Below, piece by piece: positions 1 through 10,247 of a DNA stretch of 54,487 bases. The DNA is taken from positions 1 through 54,487 of the forward strand of contig CBDDBX010000045.1 of assembly GCA_965225955.1 (NCBI GenBank), given 5' to 3'. How positions within the stretch are numbered: position 1 is the stretch's first letter; each line of letters starts with the position of its first letter. Under the pieces are notes generated by a model that made no database searches, had not been told where the DNA came from, and saw only the letters and a list, made by a program, of their open reading frames with translations. Source of the DNA: CBDDBX01 sp965225955. GTDB taxonomy: Bacteria > Acidobacteriota > Aminicenantia > UBA2199. A program made the position numbers and the translations under genes.

Positions 1-1
1 G

Positions 2-277
2 GGAGGGAGAAACAAGACTCCCGATAAACTAAAGAGTGAAGAGAGAATAGCTCTATTTAAACATTGTGATAAGTATATGTTTGAACTGGTGGAGATGATT
101 AAGCCTGAGTTTATTGTGGGAATTGGTGGCTTTGCCTATAAACGAGCTGAAGTGCTTTTCAAAGACAGTGGCATAAAACTTGTAAAAATCCTTCATCCCA
201 GCCCTGCCAGTCCGGCAGCAAATAAAGACTGGAAAGGAACTGCAGAAAAACAACTTCAGGAAGCTGGTATCTGGTAA
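2..277 (+). CDS. Uracil-DNA glycosylase, SMUG1-like (3' part only)
   Basis: The reading frame is open from the first bases of the window, so the gene starts upstream. About 91 C-terminal residues are present. They contain HPSPASPAANKDW, which matches the active-site loop of SMUG-type single-strand-selective uracil-DNA glycosylases (HPSPRNPxAN-W in animals). That loop inserts into DNA at the damaged base. A preceding strand, IVGIGGFAYKRAE, fits the family's central beta sheet. The enzyme would remove uracil or oxidised uracils in base-excision repair. The first 25 codons have no ATG, so the internal ATG at 77 is not a believable start. Family assignment rests on the loop motif; the N-terminal catalytic half is not visible. 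Confidence 0.8.
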   Translation, partial: GGRNKTPDKLKSEERIALFKHCDKYMFELVEMIKPEFIVGIGGFAYKRAEVLFKDSGIKLVKILHPSPASPAANKDWKGTAEKQLQEAGIW

Positions 278-300
278 GTAAAACGCACAGTACTGACAAA

Positions 301-458
301 GTCACGGACAAATACTGACTATCACGGACTGACATGGAAAAGACAGTACAAATTTGTGCTGGATTGTGAAATGATGTCTTGTCGCAATTGCCTTAAATTC
401 TGCGTTCCTGCGGGAGAAAATCTATGGCTAGTCCTCCTTTCGCGTTTTTGTCCGTGTC
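301..458. repeat. Imperfect inverted repeat between convergent genes
   Basis: The arms at 301-314 and 445-458 are inverted copies (about 12 of 14 bases) sharing the core CACGGACAAA. A second CACGGAC unit follows the left arm at 323-329. Nothing coding is visible between them. The arrangement resembles a decayed miniature inverted-repeat element lying between two genes that converge. The match is short and could be partly chance. Confidence 0.35.
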
Positions 459-495
459 TGTAAGGGTTTGTGATTGTCGGTGTTGTTGTGTCACC

Positions 496-3408
496 CTACT
501 TTTTCAGGGCATCAAACAGTATTTCTGCCGGGTGCAGCGCTTTTTCTCCGGTACCGTCTTTAATCTGATGTCTGCAACTGGTTCCTGTTGCAGTAAATAC
601 AGTTCCTTTATCAGCATTTCTGATTGCAGGGAAAAGAACCATCTCACCTATTTTCATTGATAACTCATAATGTTCTTTCTCATATCCAAAAGAGCCTGCC
701 ATACCACAACAGCCTGAAGGAATCTCACTGACTTCATAGTTCTCAGGTATAGATAAAGCTTTAATTGTTGAAGTTGTTGTAGCAACAGCTTTCTGCTGAC
801 AATGTCCATGAAAAAGTATCTTTGCAGCATTGTCTGTGAAACGTGCAGCATCAATATTGCCTTTTTCGAACTCTGAGGCAATGAACTCATCAAAGAGAAC
901 TGTGTTTTCTGCAAGCTCTCTGGCAGCTTTCTGTAGATTGGGTGGTACAAGGGAAGGATACTCATCCCTGAATGTAAGAACAGCTGATGGTTCAACTCCA
1001 ATGAGAGGGGTGTTGCTGTCTACAAGAGGTGACAGTAGTTCCACATTTGCTTTTGCAAAGGCCGCAGCTTTCTTTAACATCCCTTTTGATATTGATGCTC
1101 TGCCACTCTCTTCATGATCAGGAATTATTACTTTATAGCCCAGCTCCTGTAGCAGAGCAACACATTTGATTCCTACTGAGGATTCATTGACTTTTGTGAA
1201 CTCATCGTTGAAAAAGTAGACTGTACCAGCGGAATTATCTTTTTGAAGTGACTGTCTCTTCATCCATTTTTCAAGAGTTTCTCTACAGAAAGATGGTAGT
1301 TTACGATCTGGTGAGAAACCTATAATATGGTTGATCAGTTTACCGGTAAATTTATGTGAGAGGAACAGATTTGCCACTTCAGGCATTAAGGCTGCCAGTT
1401 TGTTCATTGAACTTACAGAACTTACTACTTTTGATCTGAAAGGAACTCCGTGTACATCATGGTAGTGCTGCAGAAACTCTGCTTTTAGTTTAGCCATATC
1501 CACATTTGAAGGGCACTCTGATCTGCAGGCTTTACAGGATAGACAGAGATCAAGGATTTCATAAATTTCATGGTGATCAAAGGGGTTGGGGGAACTGCTG
1601 TCAGTAAGAAATTCTCTTATAAGATTTGCCCGACCTCTTGTTGAAGCAGATTCCAGCCCTGTTGCCATATATGAAGGACACATTGTTCCGCCTATTTTTG
1701 AGGATTTCAGGCAATCTCCTGAGCCGGAACACTTTTCAGCAGATCTTATAATCCCAAGAGTTTCAGAAAAATCCAGATAAGTTTCAATCTCTCTGGTTTC
1801 TTTTACATATTTCAGGTTGTCAGTTATAGAAGGAGTATCTGTTATTTTTCCGGGATTAAGGATATTTGAAGGATCCCATACTCTCTTTATGTCTTTAAAA
1901 AAATTGTAAACTTTATCTCCCATCATCAGAGGAATGAATTCTCCTCTCAGGAGGCCGTCTCCATGCTCGCCACTTAAAGAACCTCTGTATCTTTTTACAA
2001 TAAGTGCTACTTCTTTTGCCAGTTTATAGAATAGTTCTACATCCTTGTCCTCTTTCAGGTTCATAAGAGGCCTGATATGAAGTTCTCCTGTACTTATGTG
2101 TGCATAAAAGATGGTTTCAACAGAGTGTTTATTGACAAGCTCAACAATCTCCCTGGCATATGCTGGTATGTCTTCCGGTCTTATAGCTGTGTCTTCTATA
2201 ACAGTAGTGCTTCTTCTATCTCCCGGAATATTGGATAGTACCCCAAGGCCGGATTTTCTTAAAGCCCATACTCTTTTCATATCCTCTCCCTCTATTACAG
2301 GGAAATGGTAGCCAAGGTTATTCTGTTTCAGATCATCGATAGCTGCTGCCATCTTTTGCTCAAGCTTTTCGGGACTCTCTTCTGCAAATTCAGTAATAAG
2401 AATGGCTCCAGGTGTATCTTTAAGGAAGAAGCGGTTCTTTTTCTGTTCAGGATTCTGTTCGGTACACTTAATTATAACCGAGTCCATAAGTTCAATGGCT
2501 CTTGGTTTATGTTTCAGTATATGAAGGTTTGCTCTGCAGGCTTCGTCAAGAGTACGAAAGTGCACTGGCAGTAAAGCTTTATTCTCCGGTGGAAGGGGCA
2601 CAAGATTGAGACATATTTCAGTTATAAATGCCAGAGTGCCTTCTGAGCCGGCAATAAAAGAAGAGATATTGAAAGGTGTTCCACCAGGAGTAAAGGGTTC
2701 AGAATTCATAAGTATGTCAAGCGCATATCCCTGATTTCTTCTCTTTATATCCGGGTGAGGAAAGCTAGCTCTTATTTCCTGCTGATTCTCAGGATCATTA
2801 AGTATAGATACAAGCTCAGAATATATCCTTCCTTCGAGATTACTACTTGTACATTTTTCTTCCAGTTCTTCAGGAGAGAGGCCTTTAAATTCAACTTCAG
2901 AGCCGTCACTTAAGATACATTTAAGTGAGATCAGATGATCTCTTGTTGAACCGTAAACAAGGGACCGGGCGCCACAGGAGTTGTTCCCAACCATTCCACC
3001 AATATGGCATCTGCTGGCAGTGGATGTTTCCGGGCCGAAATAGAGTCCATACTCTTTCATTTCCATATTGAGTTCATCAAGGTTTACGCCAGGCTCTACT
3101 ACAACCTGCCTTTTTGATGGGTCAACAGATACTATTTTGTTGAAATGTCTGGATACATCAACAACAATACCACTCCCCACAACCTGACCTGCAAGGGACG
3201 TACCTGCAGCTCTTGGTATCAGTGAGGTGCTGTTTTTATCTGCAAACTCAATAAGTTTTTTTATATCTGATTTGTTTTCCGGGAAGGCTACAGCAAGAGG
3301 TTTCTTCTTATAAACTGAAGCATCAGTGGAATAGATAATCCTTGAGGTTTCATCTCTGAGAAGTTCCCCTTTAAGTTCATTTGCAAGAGTATTTAATTTT
3401 CGTTCCAT
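496..3408 (-). CDS. FAD-linked oxidase / Fe-S / CCG-domain D-2-hydroxyacid dehydrogenase
   Basis: This is a 970-residue fusion of three modules. The N-terminal half is a GlcD/PCMH-type FAD domain (PRAAGTSLAGQ near residue 65, GNNSCGARS further on) followed by the FAD-oxidase C-terminal domain (ISTGELHIRP, SGEHGDG). Next is a ferredoxin-like part with clustered cysteines (CSGSGDC, then CLSCKACRSECP). The C-terminal end is a CCG heterodisulfide-reductase-type domain with SGCCGMAGSFGYE. Length and order match the YdiJ class of membrane-associated D-2-hydroxyglutarate/D-lactate dehydrogenases, which pass electrons from FAD through Fe-S clusters. I start it at the second in-frame ATG (3408), because GGAG lies 6 nt upstream there, whereas the outer ATG at 3420 has no ribosome-binding site. 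The exact substrate cannot be read from sequence. Confidence 0.88.
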   Translation of the reverse strand: MERKLNTLANELKGELLRDETSRIIYSTDASVYKKKPLAVAFPENKSDIKKLIEFADKNSTSLIPRAAGTSLAGQVVGSGIVVDVSRHFNKIVSVDPSKRQVVVEPGVNLDELNMEMKEYGLYFGPETSTASRCHIGGMVGNNSCGARSLVYGSTRDHLISLKCILSDGSEVEFKGLSPEELEEKCTSSNLEGRIYSELVSILNDPENQQEIRASFPHPDIKRRNQGYALDILMNSEPFTPGGTPFNISSFIAGSEGTLAFITEICLNLVPLPPENKALLPVHFRTLDEACRANLHILKHKPRAIELMDSVIIKCTEQNPEQKKNRFFLKDTPGAILITEFAEESPEKLEQKMAAAIDDLKQNNLGYHFPVIEGEDMKRVWALRKSGLGVLSNIPGDRRSTTVIEDTAIRPEDIPAYAREIVELVNKHSVETIFYAHISTGELHIRPLMNLKEDKDVELFYKLAKEVALIVKRYRGSLSGEHGDGLLRGEFIPLMMGDKVYNFFKDIKRVWDPSNILNPGKITDTPSITDNLKYVKETREIETYLDFSETLGIIRSAEKCSGSGDCLKSSKIGGTMCPSYMATGLESASTRGRANLIREFLTDSSSPNPFDHHEIYEILDLCLSCKACRSECPSNVDMAKLKAEFLQHYHDVHGVPFRSKVVSSVSSMNKLAALMPEVANLFLSHKFTGKLINHIIGFSPDRKLPSFCRETLEKWMKRQSLQKDNSAGTVYFFNDEFTKVNESSVGIKCVALLQELGYKVIIPDHEESGRASISKGMLKKAAAFAKANVELLSPLVDSNTPLIGVEPSAVLTFRDEYPSLVPPNLQKAARELAENTVLFDEFIASEFEKGNIDAARFTDNAAKILFHGHCQQKAVATTTSTIKALSIPENYEVSEIPSGCCGMAGSFGYEKEHYELSMKIGEMVLFPAIRNADKGTVFTATGTSCRHQIKDGTGEKALHPAEILFDALKK

Positions 3409-3565
3409 ATTCTTCTCCATCAGAATATTATGGGGGCACTGGAAAATTAATGCAATTTTTCCGCAGGAAAATATTCAGAGTTATTAAAAAGGAAATTTTA
3501 AAATTTTTTTTAACGAAATATTGGATTGTGCTACAATCTGATTATAGTATCTCTCAGGTGAGTTT

Positions 3566-5926
3566 ATGAAGGTTTTTATATTAATTATTCTGCTTGGGGC
3601 GGGATTATTTCCCCAGAGCCATAAAACTATTAAGGTAGGGATACAGAATAATCCTCCTCAGAGTTATCTTGATAAAGGTATTCCCAAAGGATTTGTTGTG
3701 GACCTGATGAAAGATTTTGCTTTGAAGAATCGCTACCGGGTTGTTTTTGTAAAAGATAAGTTTACAGGACTTCTGTCAAAAATTACTGAAGGTGATATAG
3801 ATGTTATTCTGCCTCTTGCGGCAACAGAGGAGCGAAGCAGATATCTCCTTTTTACAGACGAATCGGTTCTTGTAAGCTGGATGAATATTGTAGTGCCGGT
3901 TCATTCTGATGTTATGCTTCTATCAGATTTGCAGGATAAGGTAATAGGTTGTACCAGAGGAGCCTATTTTCTTGAAAGATTAAAGACTATTCTTAAACGA
4001 CTGAATCTGGATTGCACCTTCAGATCTTATGACGATTATACAGGCATATTTGAAGATTTGAGAAAGGGGGAAATCGATTCAGCTTTTGTAGGTAAACATA
4101 GCTTTCTGGCCAGCTTTCAGAATGATAAAGATAGTGGCAGTAAGCTCAGAGTAGTCGATTCTCTATTTGTTCGCTCTCTCTATATAGGTGTTTCTGCAAA
4201 CAGGGGGGATCTTGTTGATCAGCTGAATACTTATCTTAAAAAAGGAAAATCCAGAGCTGGTAGTAGTTTTAATATTATTCACCAGTACTGGTATGGAAAA
4301 GTTGTTACGCAGGAAGACCTCATACGAAAGAACATGATATGGATTATTGTTGCTGTAAGTATCTTTCTGATTGTTATATTTTTCAATCTGATTCTGGGAA
4401 ATAAGGTAAAAAGAGTAACCAGAGAGATTAACCGGCAGAAACTCTTTTTTCAGAACCTTCTGAGAAATACTCCTCTTGGAGTGGTGATTTTTGATGAATC
4501 CTATAAAATTCTTGAGGTTAATAAAGCTTTTAAGGAGATGACGGGATATAAGTGGAGAGAGTTGAAAGGGAGAAGTGTAAAAGAGTTATCAGGATATAAA
4601 GATAGCGATGAAATAGGTAATATATTTGCCTCTCTTGAAAAGGAAGGCAGAGCTTTTGGAGAAATAAAACTGAAATCCGGGAATAGAGATCAACTGGATA
4701 TTCAACTTGGCTTATCAACTGTAAGAATTGACAAAAGTACAGCCGGAGGAGTGGGTATATATGTTGATATAACGAAACTTAAGGATATGGAAGTTAAAAT
4801 TGCCCGAAACCGGAGTCTTGAATCCATAGGTATACTGGCAGGTGGAATAGCGCACGATTTTAATAATATGCTGTCAGGAGTTATCGGCAATTTATCTCTT
4901 GCAAGAAAAATAGGTGATCCTTCCAAATGTGCAGGACTGCTTGAGAAAGCTGAGAAGGCGGCTGTGCAGACAACAGGTCTGGCAAAACAGCTGCTTACTT
5001 TCTCAAAAGGAGGGGTTTTTGTAAAAGAGGTTGTTTCGGCTGAGTCTCTTGTTCAGGATACTCTGGCACTTATTCTGAGTGGAAGTTCCATAGTTTATAA
5101 ACTCAGAGCTGAAGAGAAGCTCCTCTCAATCGAAGGTGACGTAACCCAGATTTCACAGGTGCTGAGTAATATTGTAATGAATGCCAAAGAGGCAATAACT
5201 GAAACTGACGGGAGAATAGATGTCACTCTTGAGAATTTTAATGCAGGAAAAGGGGACTCCGGTCTCAAAGAAGGGAATTATGTAAGAATCACAATAAAAG
5301 ATAATGGTAAAGGCATGGAGCAGGAAGTAATTGATAACATTTTTGTGCCTTACTACTCAACAAAAGAGAAGGGCTCAGGCCTTGGAATGGCAATCTCCTA
5401 CTCAATAATAAAAAAACATGGAGGCCATATTGAAGTAAACTCTACTCCAGGGGAAGGAACAGCTTTTATATTGACTATTCCTGCTTCAAAACAGTCACCT
5501 GAAATTAATAATCCCGGGAAAGATGAGTTCCCTTATAGCATGAGGGTTCTTCTTATGGATGATGAGGCTTCAGTAAGAGAGGTTTTCTCTGATATTCTTA
5601 AATATCATGGTAACAGTGTTGATCTGGCATCCAGTAGTGATGAAGCGATAGAGCTCTACAGGCGCTCTGTTGATGAGAACAGAGTTTATGATCTTGTATT
5701 TCTGGATCTCACTGTACCAGGAGATGACGGTGGTGTGGAAACCCTGCAGAAAATAAGGCAGATAGATGCTGGAGTAGTGGCAATAGCTACGAGTGGATAT
5801 AGTTCCGGTGATGTTTTCAGTAACTACAGAGATTACAATTTTTCAGATGTTCTGGCTAAACCCTTTGGAGCAGAAGAGCTACAGGAAATATTGACACGAT
5901 ACAAAGGTGGAACTAATATTAGTTAA
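3566..5926 (+). CDS. Hybrid sensor histidine kinase with periplasmic solute-binding sensor
   Basis: This 786-residue protein begins with a signal sequence, followed by a family-3 solute-binding (amino-acid-type) sensor domain at about 20-240. A transmembrane helix follows near 255-277, then a PAS domain near 297-405. The histidine kinase core has H-box IAHDFNN with the phospho-acceptor near residue 428, N-box SNIVMNAKEA, and G-boxes DNGKGM and GSGLGMAI. A C-terminal receiver domain starts near 658 (LLMDDE, phospho-acceptor Asp in FLDLTVPG near 711). It probably binds a small extracellular ligand and relays phosphate internally. AGGTGA lies 4 nt before the ATG. Its TAA overlaps the next ATG by one base (TAATG), so the PHP gene is translationally coupled. 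No output domain is present, so a separate partner must exist. Confidence 0.9.
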   Translation: MKVFILIILLGAGLFPQSHKTIKVGIQNNPPQSYLDKGIPKGFVVDLMKDFALKNRYRVVFVKDKFTGLLSKITEGDIDVILPLAATEERSRYLLFTDESVLVSWMNIVVPVHSDVMLLSDLQDKVIGCTRGAYFLERLKTILKRLNLDCTFRSYDDYTGIFEDLRKGEIDSAFVGKHSFLASFQNDKDSGSKLRVVDSLFVRSLYIGVSANRGDLVDQLNTYLKKGKSRAGSSFNIIHQYWYGKVVTQEDLIRKNMIWIIVAVSIFLIVIFFNLILGNKVKRVTREINRQKLFFQNLLRNTPLGVVIFDESYKILEVNKAFKEMTGYKWRELKGRSVKELSGYKDSDEIGNIFASLEKEGRAFGEIKLKSGNRDQLDIQLGLSTVRIDKSTAGGVGIYVDITKLKDMEVKIARNRSLESIGILAGGIAHDFNNMLSGVIGNLSLARKIGDPSKCAGLLEKAEKAAVQTTGLAKQLLTFSKGGVFVKEVVSAESLVQDTLALILSGSSIVYKLRAEEKLLSIEGDVTQISQVLSNIVMNAKEAITETDGRIDVTLENFNAGKGDSGLKEGNYVRITIKDNGKGMEQEVIDNIFVPYYSTKEKGSGLGMAISYSIIKKHGGHIEVNSTPGEGTAFILTIPASKQSPEINNPGKDEFPYSMRVLLMDDEASVREVFSDILKYHGNSVDLASSSDEAIELYRRSVDENRVYDLVFLDLTVPGDDGGVETLQKIRQIDAGVVAIATSGYSSGDVFSNYRDYNFSDVLAKPFGAEELQEILTRYKGGTNIS

Positions 5927-6774
5927 TGGAAATTTATAAAGGATTAAAAAGTGATTTACACACACATACAGTTGCTTCAGATGGTAAACTAACAGCAGGT
6001 GAGCTTATATGCCTTGCTGAGAAAGGGAAACTTACTGCTCTCTCTATAACTGATCACGACTCTTTAGGAGCATATAAACTCGGTATTGACTATATTGCAG
6101 AGGCAGAAAGAAGAGGGATCGAGTTAATTCCCGGAATAGAACTGGATAGTGAATATAAAGGGGTTGAGATACACGTGCTCGGTTATGAAATAGATGTTAA
6201 TTCCCCGGAGCTGAATGAGTATCTTGATGGTGTACAGAATCTTCGGAAACGGCGCATAACAGAGTTAATTGAAGGTATAAACCAGAAGCTGGGAAAAGAG
6301 CTTTTTAAGGCTTCAGATGTTTTTGTCGGATATAGAGACACCTTTATGAAACCCCACCTTGTTCACACTATGCTCAATTGTGGTATGTTTGAGGAGTACC
6401 GGGATGCTGCAAAATGGATTAAGCAGAATGTGTCTGCCAGAACAGCAGTTATTAAACCACCGGTGCAGGATATGATCCGGCTCATAAAGAGAGCTGGTGG
6501 TAAAGCTTTCCTCGCTCATCCGGGTTACTATTTTGTTGAACACGGCCTTGATATAAATGAGTTGATAGAAGAGTGTATTGAAGCTGGGCTGGATGGTCTG
6601 GAAGTCTTCTACAGATATGGAACCGTGGGGTCACCCTGGTTTACAGAGCAGACAGCAGAAGATACAGTTAAGCTCCTTGCTGAAAAAGCAGAGAGGTACT
6701 CTCTAATGGTAAGTCGCGGAAGCGATGCTCATGATGCTGAATACTTTGATACTTTTGTAGAGAAGGTGTTCTGA
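5926..6774 (+). CDS. PHP-domain phosphoesterase (RNase AM / YciV-TrpH type)
   Basis: This 282-residue protein has the expected PHP metal-binding series: DLHTHT at residues 8-13, SITDHDSL near 41, PGIELD near 65, AHPGYY around 197, and SRGSDAHD near the end. Length and motif order match the RNase AM/TrpH group, which hydrolyses 5' ends of RNA and 3',5'-nucleoside bisphosphates using metal ions. It is cytoplasmic, with no signal peptide. The start overlaps the kinase stop codon by one base, implying co-translation, although a functional link to the sensor kinase is not obvious. It is convergent with the HDOD gene, with only 3 bp between them. Confidence 0.87.
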   Translation: MEIYKGLKSDLHTHTVASDGKLTAGELICLAEKGKLTALSITDHDSLGAYKLGIDYIAEAERRGIELIPGIELDSEYKGVEIHVLGYEIDVNSPELNEYLDGVQNLRKRRITELIEGINQKLGKELFKASDVFVGYRDTFMKPHLVHTMLNCGMFEEYRDAAKWIKQNVSARTAVIKPPVQDMIRLIKRAGGKAFLAHPGYYFVEHGLDINELIEECIEAGLDGLEVFYRYGTVGSPWFTEQTAEDTVKLLAEKAERYSLMVSRGSDAHDAEYFDTFVEKVF

Positions 6775-6777
6775 GAA

Positions 6778-7980
6778 TCAGATCCTGTCCGACCACTTCA
6801 GGGCTTCATAGTAGTTGGTTGCAACGGTTTCTATTGTTGTACCCAGCTGCTCAACCTCCTGTTGAACATAATGCCACTCAGCAGCTTCATAGTTTTCTGT
6901 GAGATTGAGAATTTCACTATATATATTCTCTTCACCAAGAATCGCAGCTTTTACTTCAGGATTTATTGGGATAGTTTCCAGAAGTTCTGTGGCTGGTCTG
7001 TCAACAAAGGCATCAATAAGTGAGAACATACCCATTAGAAAATATTCATCAGGATTTTCTCTTCCCACAGCGCAGGCAAGGTTTCTGTTAAACATTGAGC
7101 GAGTGAGGGTATAGTGCATCAGTTCCTGGGGTTTATCCATTATCATGTTACCCATAACTGCAATTGATAACCATTTTCTGACCTCTTTTTCTCCAAGAAG
7201 ATTAAGAGCATGGCTGATTGAATTAATCTCTCTTTTAACACCAAAGCTGGAGGAGTTTATAAAAGTCAGTAGTTTGTAAGTAAGTGATACATCCCGTTTC
7301 AGAACATCCTCAATCCTGTCAAAATCGATGCTGCTGTCATTTATAAGTTTCAGAATTTCCAGTTGATTGATCTTGTTAACAGGTATGGAATCAAGAGCTT
7401 TTACCGATGGTCTTATGAAAAAGTTACCCTGAAAATAGGTACTACCGGATTCAACTGCTGAATCAAGATCTGATCCGGTTTCAACAGATAAAGCCAGAAG
7501 TTGCTTGGAATCAAGACTTGATGCTGTTTTCTCATTATTCTCCTGCATTTTAAGGAGCTTTCTGAAATCTATACTTACTATATCAAATGCTGAGTATTTA
7601 TCACTGCTTTTAGGACTGTTTGTGTAGTTTGTTGAGAGCATAAAACCTGAGTTTTTCAGTTGCTGCAGAGACTGCTTTAACGTATGCTCTCCGGCGTTGG
7701 TTGAGTCCACATCAATGATGAGTCTTTCTTTTGGAACATCAAGATCAGTAAGGTCGGTTAAGGCCTTATCGGAAACAGAGATTTTTACAGGTTTTTTGCC
7801 TGAAAGATCTGAAAGAAGATTTATAGAGTCCTGCATGCTGATGAGTTCTGAAAAACACTCCTCTTCACTCTTGCTTTCCCTTGGGCATATCACTGAGAAT
7901 GAGTATGCATATACCTGCCTGTCTTTTCTGAAAATCGGCTGTCTTGAAAGGATCGGAACTCTGTTGTTCTTATTATTCAT
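6778..7980 (-). CDS. HDOD domain signalling protein with degenerate EAL half (YuxH/CdgJ type)
   Basis: This 400-residue protein opens with SRQPIFRKDRQVYAYSF, the usual beginning of EAL-HDOD proteins. The EAL half has lost the catalytic ExL motif and most metal ligands, so it is unlikely to hydrolyse c-di-GMP. The C-terminal HDOD half carries the ISHALNLLG-type segment and the KLLTFINSSSFG block near 225-240. Such proteins act as signalling adaptors in motility and c-di-GMP networks. I place the start at 7980, where AAGGAG sits 6 nt upstream; the longer frame to 8013 has no such site. The gene is divergent from the prkA operon. Confidence 0.87.
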   Translation of the reverse strand: MNNKNNRVPILSRQPIFRKDRQVYAYSFSVICPRESKSEEECFSELISMQDSINLLSDLSGKKPVKISVSDKALTDLTDLDVPKERLIIDVDSTNAGEHTLKQSLQQLKNSGFMLSTNYTNSPKSSDKYSAFDIVSIDFRKLLKMQENNEKTASSLDSKQLLALSVETGSDLDSAVESGSTYFQGNFFIRPSVKALDSIPVNKINQLEILKLINDSSIDFDRIEDVLKRDVSLTYKLLTFINSSSFGVKREINSISHALNLLGEKEVRKWLSIAVMGNMIMDKPQELMHYTLTRSMFNRNLACAVGRENPDEYFLMGMFSLIDAFVDRPATELLETIPINPEVKAAILGEENIYSEILNLTENYEAAEWHYVQQEVEQLGTTIETVATNYYEALKWSDRI

Positions 7981-8180
7981 CAATATCTCCTTAACCAATA
8001 ATATAGTAGCCAATTACCATTTTTTGTCAAGAAAATTCTCATTGAGAAGATGTTTGACACAAAGAATAATGGCAAAAACAGATTCTTTGTTCAGCTACTG
8101 TTAAGAGAAAAATCTGTGTTGAAAAAGAGGTACTGTTATAACAACTTAATATTATAAAAATCCAAGCCCCGGAGGGGAAA

Positions 8181-10241
8181 ATGAATCTATTAAATAAAAA
8201 AGATCTTGCAACACATCTTAAGCTGGTTAAGGAAGGCAAACTACGTTTTGAAAACGCATATCAGGGTGTCTCCAGAATGATACTGGAAGATGAGATTGAA
8301 AAGATCACAGTTAATGGAAAGACCACATACGATTTTAAAGTCTTCCGGCAGGGTAGCCGTCATATGATCGGAGCCTGGGATGTCATAAACAGCTTTGTTT
8401 CCTATGTTAAGGACGCAGCAGAAGGAGGCTCTTCTGGTGAAATGGCTTTTGTTCTCGTAGGAGAACCCGGAAATGGTAAAACATTTTTTGTTGAGTTAAT
8501 TAACAAAAAATACCGGGAGTTCATTATGAGGGAAGACAATCGTAAGTTTACCTTCAGATTTAACCGTCTTGATGAGATTGGTGGTTATGGAAAAATAAAA
8601 ACAATAGAGTCACAGACCTATGAAGATCCCTTTGTACTGGGAATGAACGTTCATGAAGGTGTGGATGGCAATAAAGAATTCCTCTCAAAATATGGCGGGT
8701 TCACTGACAGGGAGATTGATGTACTTTATGAAGATTACCGACCTCTGGGAGCCTGCACACAGTATATCTGGCACGATATTCTGGCTCATACAGATTACAA
8801 TATAGATAAAGCTCTGGAGTTTGTGGATATAGTTCCTGTGCCTTTAACTGAAAGTCTTGGTACTCTTACGGGTAAATATCCTGCAAAGGACAAAATAACC
8901 TCTTCAGCTGTGGATCTTCTGGGTGACGAATCTATCCAGAGGCTCCTTCATATTACCGATACTTCCAATCCTTATCGCTTTGACCTCAGAAGAGGCGCTC
9001 TTGCAAGGGTTGCAGGGGGAGGTATTCATTTTGCAGATGAGATATTCAAAAATAAGAAAGACCTTGTACAGGTATATCTTGGAGTAATCCAGAATCGTGT
9101 TATTGAGATGGATGGCTTCAGGTGGCCCATTGATACTCTTATTATTGCCACTAGTAATAATGCTGAGTTTAACCGCTTTCTTTCAGAAAAAGAGGAGGCT
9201 CCTATAGTTGACAGATGCAGAATATGCTATGTCTCTCACAATACAGACTATCTTATTCAGAAAGATCTTACAGATTATGCAATTGGTAGTGAAAAGAAGA
9301 CTACATTCAATAAAGAGATACTTCACCAGGATCCTAATCTGAATTACGCGGCATCTGTAGGTGTTGTGTTAACAAGGCTTCCTGGAAGCGAGAAGTTGTC
9401 AGGTATAGAGATGATGAAACTGGCTGCCGGTGAAATTGCAGGAGATAAGAGTCTGAAGACCCTTGCTGAAGTTATAGATGGCCTTAATCAGGAGCCGGAT
9501 ATTACCAAAAGATTCGGACAGAAGGGGCTTGGTCAGCGAAATCTTGGCAGAGCAATACAGCTTCTTATTGAGAGTTCAGATACAAATGAAGGGCAGTGTA
9601 TTTTTGCTCTGGATATTTTCAACGCATTTGAACGGATTATTCTTGACTACGTTTCCGATGCTAAAGACAGAACAAAATTCCTCGAAGATATAAAGATAGC
9701 AAAGAGTCTGTATCGTGAAAGAATAATGACGGAAATGTTCAATGCATATATGGATGAACCACATGCTATCAGGAAAGATGTGCTTAACTATGTAAATATG
9801 ATTATTGGTGTTGATGCAGAGAATCTGGGACCTGACAGAATGTGGAAATACAAAGATCCACGTACCGGAGAGCTTAAGGCTATAAAAATTGATGAGAAAT
9901 ATATTGTAGCTGTTGAACAGAGACTGGGTTTAAAGACCAAAGAACAGAGAGAGTCCTTCAGAACTACAATAAGGAAAATATATGGTCAGAAAATATCAGT
10001 GGATCCTGAATACGATTTCATGGATAACCTGGAGCTTGTTAAAGCAGTTACTGATGTGAGGCTGAAATCTGATATAGCAGGGTCAGGAAGCCTCATAGGA
10101 GCTCTTGCCAACAGAACAAATGAGGTTAATCAGAAGCTTTACGACAGAATGCTCGATACAATGCTCAATAAACTGGGGTATTGCAGAACCTGTGCTCAGA
10201 AAACAATAGAGTATTTTTGTACTCATTCAGATGAGAAGTAG
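8181..10241 (+). CDS. prkA: PrkA/YeaG-family serine protein kinase (AAA+)
   Basis: This 686-residue protein is full length for PrkA. The N-terminal AAA+ module has Walker A GEPGNGKT at about 94-101, a Walker B-like GGIHFADEIF near 280 and a sensor segment ATSNNAEFNRF near 324. The C-terminal PrkA domain follows. The protein ends with a cysteine/histidine cluster (CRTCAQK, then CTHS) that could bind metal. PrkA/YeaG proteins phosphorylate serine/threonine residues and act in starvation and stress survival; in Bacillus an AAA-protease role has also been argued. GGAGG lies just before the ATG. It heads a four-gene run (prkA, DUF444, SpoVR, second PrkA-like) with gaps of only 0-6 bp. Confidence 0.95.
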   Translation: MNLLNKKDLATHLKLVKEGKLRFENAYQGVSRMILEDEIEKITVNGKTTYDFKVFRQGSRHMIGAWDVINSFVSYVKDAAEGGSSGEMAFVLVGEPGNGKTFFVELINKKYREFIMREDNRKFTFRFNRLDEIGGYGKIKTIESQTYEDPFVLGMNVHEGVDGNKEFLSKYGGFTDREIDVLYEDYRPLGACTQYIWHDILAHTDYNIDKALEFVDIVPVPLTESLGTLTGKYPAKDKITSSAVDLLGDESIQRLLHITDTSNPYRFDLRRGALARVAGGGIHFADEIFKNKKDLVQVYLGVIQNRVIEMDGFRWPIDTLIIATSNNAEFNRFLSEKEEAPIVDRCRICYVSHNTDYLIQKDLTDYAIGSEKKTTFNKEILHQDPNLNYAASVGVVLTRLPGSEKLSGIEMMKLAAGEIAGDKSLKTLAEVIDGLNQEPDITKRFGQKGLGQRNLGRAIQLLIESSDTNEGQCIFALDIFNAFERIILDYVSDAKDRTKFLEDIKIAKSLYRERIMTEMFNAYMDEPHAIRKDVLNYVNMIIGVDAENLGPDRMWKYKDPRTGELKAIKIDEKYIVAVEQRLGLKTKEQRESFRTTIRKIYGQKISVDPEYDFMDNLELVKAVTDVRLKSDIAGSGSLIGALANRTNEVNQKLYDRMLDTMLNKLGYCRTCAQKTIEYFCTHSDEK

Positions 10242-10247
10242 GTGAAA

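Noticed and set aside
8054..8082. TTGACA as -35 box of the prkA operon
   Set aside because: The hexamer at the right distance is AACAGA, too poor a -10 box; the true promoter of this operon was not identified.
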